A stretch of 64,000 nt of DNA, from NCBI GenBank assembly GCA_030407085.1, contig CM059583.1, forward strand, positions 44,515,001 through 44,579,000, in the 5' to 3' direction. Below, piece after piece: positions 58,191 through 64,000 of this stretch (position 1 is the stretch's first letter; each line of letters starts with the position of its first letter). The position numbers and the translations under genes are program-made. The stretch comes from Trichopria drosophilae (taxonomy: Eukaryota; Arthropoda; Insecta; Hymenoptera; Diapriidae). The notes under the pieces are model-generated. The model saw only the letters and a program-made list of their open reading frames with translations. It was not told the DNA's origin and made no database searches.

Positions 58191-58593
58191 TGTCGCGATT
58201 TGCAATCTTTAATTTAGCGGATTTGTAAATCGATATATATTATAATAACTGGCCACCTGATGGCTCTGTTAGTTCTTGTATAAGTTTGGCAACAAAGCAA
58301 ACAATTTTCGACTCTGTTCCGTTTTCCGGTTCTCGCACGTTTTTAGTTAGTTCGAACTTGGTCACGGCTCTATACGCATTTGTTGATACCGCGCACCGTG
58401 TACGAAGATCGCGTCGTATACACATTGCGATTAATTATAACGCGTAGTTACTTGTGTCTTTCTTAGTGAAAAAATAAAGCGAACATTGGGTTATTGAAGA
58501 GTGCTATATTTTCTTGACCCTACCAACTCCTGCCTGCATACACTCATCAAAGATTTTCTGCATTTACATTGTCGCGTGTTCGATAACGCAACA
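58191..58593 (+). repeat. Probable LTR of the BEL/Pao element
   Basis: It begins TGTCGCGATT and ends GCAACA, giving TG...CA ends. AATAAA lies at 58473-58478, suitable for LTR polyadenylation. The partner LTR is beyond the window, so the exact borders are inferred. Confidence 0.65.
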
Positions 58594-58600
58594 ATTTCTT

Positions 58601-58618
58601 TGGCGATCCTGCCAGGAT
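58601..58618 (+). promoter_or_regulatory. Primer-binding site of the BEL/Pao element
   Basis: TGGCGATCCTGCCAGGAT is complementary to a tRNA 3' end finishing GGATCGCCA, as in insect tRNA-Arg. It starts 8 bases after the LTR end. Confidence 0.75.
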
Positions 58619-59096
58619 CTCTTCATAGTGTATCTGTGCCTAGAAGGAAAAGGAAACATTCGTTTTTTGAATTAAGTGACACGTTTAGTTCAGTGCCGTG
58701 CCATTCGGGGAAAAATAAGGTGCCTCGTAAATTCGTGAAAATCGTGCTCATCGTCCACGGTCGCCATTTTCGGCAAGCTTCCTCGCACCGCTCCTCACCG
58801 GGGTGATAAGAAACCCCCCTCTGGTCTTGATTTGGCAGCCCCACCGCTCCTTCGGTGCTTCGCTTCACCGCGCCGTTGCTCCCTTATCGGAGAAGGATAT
58901 TCTTCCTGGAGTGGGAAACGTTGCCTACCATCGCGCGATTTTCACGAGCTTCTCCGCACTGCTGCTTCCCCGCGCCCAGACTTCGCCAACGCATCGGAGC
59001 TGTTTGTTTTCGATATTAGACATTGAACACTTCGACGATCTATCATATTTGACGAGTTTCTTCAGAATTAAGGAATTCTAAACTGTGGACTCGTTC
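58619..59096 (+). other. Leader of the BEL/Pao element
   Basis: The untranslated region between the primer-binding site and the first gag ATG shows no convincing frame. It probably contains packaging signals, but none is recognisable. Confidence 0.5.
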
Positions 59097-62000
59097 ATGA
59101 AGCGTAGTCAAAGTGACTTATTTTTCGATTCCGTTCAGTCACCAAATACTTCGCACCCAGTCGAGATGGCCGAAGAGGGTATCGACGAAATAATTTTCGC
59201 ACAGAGCAGTGCATTTGACAGCATTAAACGATCGATCGCCAGCATTCCGTCTGTCGAGTCACGCACTATCGGCAAACTAAAAGTGCGGATGCAGTACATT
59301 GACTCTATATGGCAAGAGTGCCGCACTCGGCACATTCAGATTGGACAGCATGCCAGTGACCTTGAGCGAAGACACCCGTACTTTCAAGAAGGACGATTCG
59401 ACACAATGGAATCCATTTATTTGGACACTATCAGTGACATTGAGGATTCACTGATGGCACTAACCATTCCAACATCTGAGTCTCCGGCCGCAGCATCTCT
59501 GGTCCACGACGCCGCTCCACGTCTCTCAACACAGTTGCCACGCATCGACCTGCCTAAGTATTCAGGTGACTATAACAAATGGGACTCGTTCAAAGATCTA
59601 TTCGGATTTTTAATAATTAAAAATAATTCTATAGATAATGTCCGCAAGTTGCATTATTTAAAATCTTGCCTCTCCGGTGAGGCTTTATCCATTGTTGATC
59701 ATTTGCAGTATACTAACGACAACTTCACGGTAGCTTGGAACGCATTAGAGTCACATTTCTCTAATAAACACTGCATTGTAGACAGCCATTTACACGCGTT
59801 GTTTGCGATCCCTTCCATGAAACGGGAATCAGCCTCTGAGCTGCGCGATTTACATCACAAACTCGTCGGAATTTTAGGCTCGTTAGCGACTTTAGGCGAA
59901 CCGGTCGAGCAATGGAGTTCCCTGTTAGTGCACATGACGGTATCAAAGCTGGATGCCAAGTCACACAAAGACTGGGCTCTTAGTGTTGGTTCTGATCAGA
60001 TCTACCCTACATTTGCCAAACTAAAGACTTTCATAATTAATCGCGCTCACGGGCTGCAATCTGCAAGCTCCAATTCCTCGCCTTACTTGACAACCAGCGC
60101 GACTAATCAGTTTCAATCCGGCTCAAAGGCAACACGAAAAACTAATGTGCAAGTCCATGCTACCGTTCCGTCGTCGAATACGCGTCAGTGTCCCATTTGT
60201 TCCGGAAACCATGTTGTTTTTTTATGTAAACGGTTTTTAAATTTATCGGTGGCTAAGCGATTTGAAAATGTAAAACGTCATCAGTTATGCGTTAACTGTC
60301 TTGGCTATCATAGTGTTTCAAAATGTCCGAGCAAACATGTATGTCGTGAATGTAAATTGAACCACCATACCCTGCTGCATCGAGAGCAGGCACCTAATCG
60401 GTCGGTGTCTACTACCAACAATAGTGATGCGCAGTCATCACCGGCGGTTAATGATTCACAAACTAAGGATCCGAACTTCGTGCTGACTCATTACACGTCA
60501 AATCAGCCGATTCGATCAGCGTCTATTTTGTTGGCCACTGCGCACGTAATGGTACGATCAACAGCCGGTCGGTCAATACGGCTCAGAGCTCTGCTCGATC
60601 AGGGGTCCACGTGGACGTTTATTACTGAATCATTAGCGTACGCGTTAAATTCACAAATTAATCGTGTGTCTACATCAGTACAAGGAATCGGCGGTTCCTC
60701 CGCGGGCGCGATCAATCGAGCAGCTGAAATCTCGATTTCCCCAGTGCAATCTGCTGAACCATCCTTCCATACACGCGCGCTTATTTTGAAAACTCTCACG
60801 GCATACGTTCCTTCCACTAGTCCCGACAACGCCAAGTGGGGGCACCTGAAAAACTTGCAACTCGCTGATCCTGTTCCTGATGGTTCGGAACCAATACAAC
60901 TCCTCATCGGAGCCGACCTCTATGGGTCCATTTTATTAGAAGGGTTGATCAATGGCTCTGTAGGGCAACCTACTGCCCAGAACACCATTTTTGGGTGGGT
61001 GTTGTCCGGCTGGGCATCTAGTCATCCAGATAGCAACTCAAATACGTCAGCCACTCTGGTGCATCACTGCAGCGATGACTCGCTAGTCTCCGCATTGCAA
61101 CGGTTTTGGGAAATTGAGGACATCCCTTCTCACCCAACCCTCACCGCCGAAGATGAACGCTGTGACGCCCATTTCCGCACAACTCATTATCGAGATAAGT
61201 CTGGGAGATACGTGGTGAAATTGCCGTTCAGCACGCCACCTCCCATCAATATTGGAGATTCGCGCAAGACGGCTCTCCTCTGCTTTAAGAGCCTAGAACG
61301 GCGTCTCGCTCGGACGCCAGCTGACAAGCAAGCATACAATGCTTTTATGTCAGATTATGCAACCCAAGGTCACATGACTCGCGTTGACCCTGAAAGCACC
61401 CAGGAATCCTTTTATCTTCCTCATCATGGCGTTAAAAAGGACTCGAGTACGACCACCAAGCTCCGCGTTGTGTTTAACGCCTCTCAAAAATCCAGCAATT
61501 CCACGTCCCTAAACGACCATTTACTTACAGGCCCCAAATTGCAAGCCGACTTAAGCGATATTCTGTTGCAATGGCGAACTTTTGAGTTTGTTTATTGCGC
61601 AGATATCGCACAAATGTATCGCCAGATCTTAATCGACCCGGTTGATAGGGATTATCAACGCATACTTTGGCGTTCTGATCCTGCAGCCCCTATCCATGAG
61701 TACCAGCTTAACACGGTGACTTTTGGTGTCTCATGCGCTCCTTATCTTGCACTCCGAGTGCTGCGGCAGCTAATCCAAGATGAGGGTCCACGTTTCCCAT
61801 TAGCGTCACCTATTTTAGAGCACGGCTTGTACGTGGACGATTGCCTGTTTGGCGCGCATTCAATTTCCGCCGCGCGGCAGTCGCGTGACCAATTGGTCGA
61901 CCTTTTGGGCTCAGGTGGATTTGTGCTCCGCAAGTGGGCAAGCAATACATCTGAATTGCTCGACGGGATTGATCCTTCGAATCACGGCCTCGCGTCTGAC

Positions 62001-63950
62001 AAGTTGCTGCAGACTGATGAAGGCATTAAGCTCCTCGGAGTGGTTTGGAACCCATTACGTGACGTATTTCAGTTTCATGTCACGCCTGAGACGCCGGTCC
62101 ATCTTACGAAGAGGTCACTCCTATCCTTGATTGCGCGTCTATATGATCCTCTAGGATGGGTCGCTCTGGTCGTTGTCACGGCCAAGGTCTTTTTACAGCA
62201 ACTTTGGCTTCTCTCCCTGGACTGGGATACTCCTCTTCCCGCTGCCCTTCAAACGAATTGGAGCTCATTTTGGTCGACTCTTAGGTGTCTGGATTCCTTC
62301 TCAATACCGAGGTGGACCGGTCAAAGTCCGAGTATGCTCGAGAGCACACTCCACGGCTTCGCGGATGCTTCTAGTGTCGCCTACGCCGCGGTCGTCTACC
62401 TCCGCATAGTTCAACCGAATTCCGCTCCTGTCATCTCATTGCTCATGAGCAAGACAAAGGTCGCGCCTATCAAGAAGCTGAGCATCCCACGCCTTGAGCT
62501 ATCAGCAGCGGTTCTCTTAGCGCGAGCCATCAGTGTCCTTCGTAAAACGTCCCAATTCGCCTCCATTCCAGTCACTTGCTGGTCGGACGCCACCATCGTG
62601 CTCCATTGGATCAACGATCACCCAACGCGGTGGAAAACCTTCGTGGCCAATAGGGTTTCGGAGATACAAACATCGCTCCCGAACATTCCATGGCGTCATG
62701 TCGCCAGCCGCGATAATCCAGCTGACCTCGCATCCAGAGGTTTGTCAGCGCCAGAATTGCTGGAGAGTTCTTTGTGGAGGCACGGCCCTCCTTGGTTGAG
62801 TCAAGCACCTGAGACATGGCCTGACTGTCCGCCCCCTCTTGAAGACGACGCTCCCTTAGAAGTTCAAGTTCACTCTTATCCGGTGGTTGATAAGTCACCG
62901 ACCACCATTGATCGTATAGTGCAGACTTGCTCAACGTGGTTACGAATTCTGCGTGTAACCTCTTACATGTTACGGTGGTGTCAGTGCCTAACGGGAAAGA
63001 TCACATCTGGCCCTTTAACTGCAGACGAAATCCGAATCGGTATGCTGAGAGTGTTTCGGTGCCTTCAAACCACACTACTACCGAATGAGCTTAAGGCTTT
63101 ACAGTCCAATGAAGCTGTATCTACTCGCAGTCCGCTTTCGTCGCTGAGTCCATATTTGGACGAGGACGGTTTGATTCGTGTGGGTGGACGCTTAGAAAAT
63201 GCTGATCTCTTACACACTGTGAAACATCCTGTGGTCCTGAGCCCTCATCCTGCGGTCCGACTATTGGTTCGCCACGTACACTTTCGTTGTCTACACGGTG
63301 GTGTGTCACAAACGCACCAATCTCTAAGGCAGGCCGTGTGGCTCCTGCAAGGTAAGAAAGTAATCAGATCAGTAATTTTTCATTGTCTGACCTGTGCTCG
63401 TTTTCGTGCTCAGACACCACGTCAGCTAATGGGTAACCTGCCAGCCCCTCGCGTTACCCGACCTGAACGCCCGTTCTCGCACTGCGGGGTCGATTACGCA
63501 GGACCTATTCAAGTGCGTGTTGCTAGTGGGCGAGGTCGCACAGCACACCCCGCCTATATTGCATTATTCGTGTGTCTTTCAGTAAAAGCTCTTCATCTGG
63601 AGTTGGTCTCTGATTACAGCGCATCTGCGTTTATTGCTGCATACAAGCGTTTTGTATCGCGGCGCGGGCTTCCAAGCTGCATGTATAGTGATCAGGGTAC
63701 CAATTTTGTTGCAGCTGAGAAAGACCTACGAGTCGCTTTCCATGCTGCTATCGAAGAGAGTGGCTTTAAGGATCTCCTTGCGAATGATGGCACTTCTTGG
63801 CACTTCATTCCTCCAGCCTCTCCCCACTTCGGCGGACTATGGGAGGCCGGCGTCAAGCAAGTGAAGTTTCATCTCAGAAGAATTTTAAAGGAGCACAAAC
63901 CCACATTCGAGGAGTGTGCACCTTATTGTGCGAAATTGAATGTGCACTGA
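59097..63950 (+). CDS. BEL/Pao gag-pol polyprotein (C-terminus beyond the window)
   Basis: I count residues from the ATG at 59097; the frame is open a little upstream, and MAEEGIDE is a later possible start. Order: gag-like DUF1759 region near 146-300 (LPRIDLPKYSGDYNKW); three zinc knuckles, C365-x2-C-x4-H-x4-C, CVNCLGYHSVSKC and CRECKLNHHTLLH; aspartic protease with D501 in LLDQGS; RT with YCADIAQMYRQI and YVDD from 912; RNase H (HGFADASS, CWSDATIVLHW); integrase zinc domain (HFRCLHGG...CLTCARF); and integrase catalytic D1466, D1532 and E1583. All catalytic residues are present. In the family this makes a particle, cDNA and integration machinery. A 1-base shift near 63917, past the last catalytic Glu, ends this frame at 63950; the continuation is open in another frame to the window end. 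Confidence 0.92.
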   Translation: MKRSQSDLFFDSVQSPNTSHPVEMAEEGIDEIIFAQSSAFDSIKRSIASIPSVESRTIGKLKVRMQYIDSIWQECRTRHIQIGQHASDLERRHPYFQEGRFDTMESIYLDTISDIEDSLMALTIPTSESPAAASLVHDAAPRLSTQLPRIDLPKYSGDYNKWDSFKDLFGFLIIKNNSIDNVRKLHYLKSCLSGEALSIVDHLQYTNDNFTVAWNALESHFSNKHCIVDSHLHALFAIPSMKRESASELRDLHHKLVGILGSLATLGEPVEQWSSLLVHMTVSKLDAKSHKDWALSVGSDQIYPTFAKLKTFIINRAHGLQSASSNSSPYLTTSATNQFQSGSKATRKTNVQVHATVPSSNTRQCPICSGNHVVFLCKRFLNLSVAKRFENVKRHQLCVNCLGYHSVSKCPSKHVCRECKLNHHTLLHREQAPNRSVSTTNNSDAQSSPAVNDSQTKDPNFVLTHYTSNQPIRSASILLATAHVMVRSTAGRSIRLRALLDQGSTWTFITESLAYALNSQINRVSTSVQGIGGSSAGAINRAAEISISPVQSAEPSFHTRALILKTLTAYVPSTSPDNAKWGHLKNLQLADPVPDGSEPIQLLIGADLYGSILLEGLINGSVGQPTAQNTIFGWVLSGWASSHPDSNSNTSATLVHHCSDDSLVSALQRFWEIEDIPSHPTLTAEDERCDAHFRTTHYRDKSGRYVVKLPFSTPPPINIGDSRKTALLCFKSLERRLARTPADKQAYNAFMSDYATQGHMTRVDPESTQESFYLPHHGVKKDSSTTTKLRVVFNASQKSSNSTSLNDHLLTGPKLQADLSDILLQWRTFEFVYCADIAQMYRQILIDPVDRDYQRILWRSDPAAPIHEYQLNTVTFGVSCAPYLALRVLRQLIQDEGPRFPLASPILEHGLYVDDCLFGAHSISAARQSRDQLVDLLGSGGFVLRKWASNTSELLDGIDPSNHGLASDKLLQTDEGIKLLGVVWNPLRDVFQFHVTPETPVHLTKRSLLSLIARLYDPLGWVALVVVTAKVFLQQLWLLSLDWDTPLPAALQTNWSSFWSTLRCLDSFSIPRWTGQSPSMLESTLHGFADASSVAYAAVVYLRIVQPNSAPVISLLMSKTKVAPIKKLSIPRLELSAAVLLARAISVLRKTSQFASIPVTCWSDATIVLHWINDHPTRWKTFVANRVSEIQTSLPNIPWRHVASRDNPADLASRGLSAPELLESSLWRHGPPWLSQAPETWPDCPPPLEDDAPLEVQVHSYPVVDKSPTTIDRIVQTCSTWLRILRVTSYMLRWCQCLTGKITSGPLTADEIRIGMLRVFRCLQTTLLPNELKALQSNEAVSTRSPLSSLSPYLDEDGLIRVGGRLENADLLHTVKHPVVLSPHPAVRLLVRHVHFRCLHGGVSQTHQSLRQAVWLLQGKKVIRSVIFHCLTCARFRAQTPRQLMGNLPAPRVTRPERPFSHCGVDYAGPIQVRVASGRGRTAHPAYIALFVCLSVKALHLELVSDYSASAFIAAYKRFVSRRGLPSCMYSDQGTNFVAAEKDLRVAFHAAIEESGFKDLLANDGTSWHFIPPASPHFGGLWEAGVKQVKFHLRRILKEHKPTFEECAPYCAKLNVH

Positions 63951-64000
63951 ACTCTCGTCCCCTCGGACCTCTTTCCAACGACATTGATGATCTCAACGCT

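Larger units (their letters stand above)
57964..64000 (+). mobile_element. BEL/Pao LTR retrotransposon, truncated by the window end
   Basis: A 5' LTR (58191-58593), a primer-binding site, a leader and one long gag-pol frame run to the window edge. The 3' part of pol and the 3' LTR lie outside. Sequence 57964-58190, upstream of the LTR, starts with the same 14 bases as the LTR (TGTCGCGATTTGCA) and ends in a purine tract (CGGGGGGCGG, 58180-58189) touching the LTR. That is what normally lies left of a 3' LTR, so a partial second copy in tandem, or a rearranged LTR, is likely. It replaces the region where the companion gene's 5' exons would be. Confidence 0.85.

Overview
The window looks like a repeat-rich segment of an insect nuclear genome. 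The evidence is AT-rich DNA, GT-AG introns, and insect-type transposons of many classes (LOA-like, CR1-like and R4-like non-LTR elements, BEL/Pao LTR elements, a tRNA-derived SINE, a Crypton-like tyrosine recombinase, TIR DNA transposons and palindromic MITEs). Hymenoptera is my guess for the order, but the sequence alone does not settle it. I see no bacterial operon, CRISPR array, or intact host gene.

Left part (1-10,375). A 265-bp satellite and a GCGT/GT microsatellite are followed by the decayed 3' exons of an ELL/Su(Tpl)-like elongation-factor gene. Its last exon is split at a TA by a palindromic MITE carrying seven TCAAGGTCA motifs. Downstream lies a complete-length LOA-type retrotransposon on the minus strand (4592-9809), with an 8-bp target duplication and several coding breaks.

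Centre (10,376-43,457). Three head-to-tail copies of one 11.03-kb block are almost identical. Each contains a CR1-like 3' end, a small LTR element with a nested solo LTR, the 3' end of a BEL/Pao element, a 4.1-kb foldback element (5-bp target duplication, 122-bp subrepeat arrays and a 450-bp hairpin), an ankyrin-repeat exon, a SINE and an 11-bp-unit array. The copies differ mainly inside the 122-bp arrays and homopolymers.

Right part (43,458-64,000). A multi-exon Crypton-like recombinase gene is broken by a 5-bp duplication. Next comes a TTAA-flanked TIR element with a truncated Mutator/Kolobok-like transposase. A minus-strand gene pair follows: a transposase-like gene of an animal CACTA-like type and a companion multi-exon gene. 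The companion's introns hold a foldback MITE and old 122-bp repeats, and one exon is split by an R4-like retrotransposon with a 7-bp target duplication. The window ends in a nearly intact BEL/Pao retrotransposon, cut off after its integrase core. Overall this is a graveyard of nested insertions; the tandem block and the gene pair are the parts most worth pursuing.
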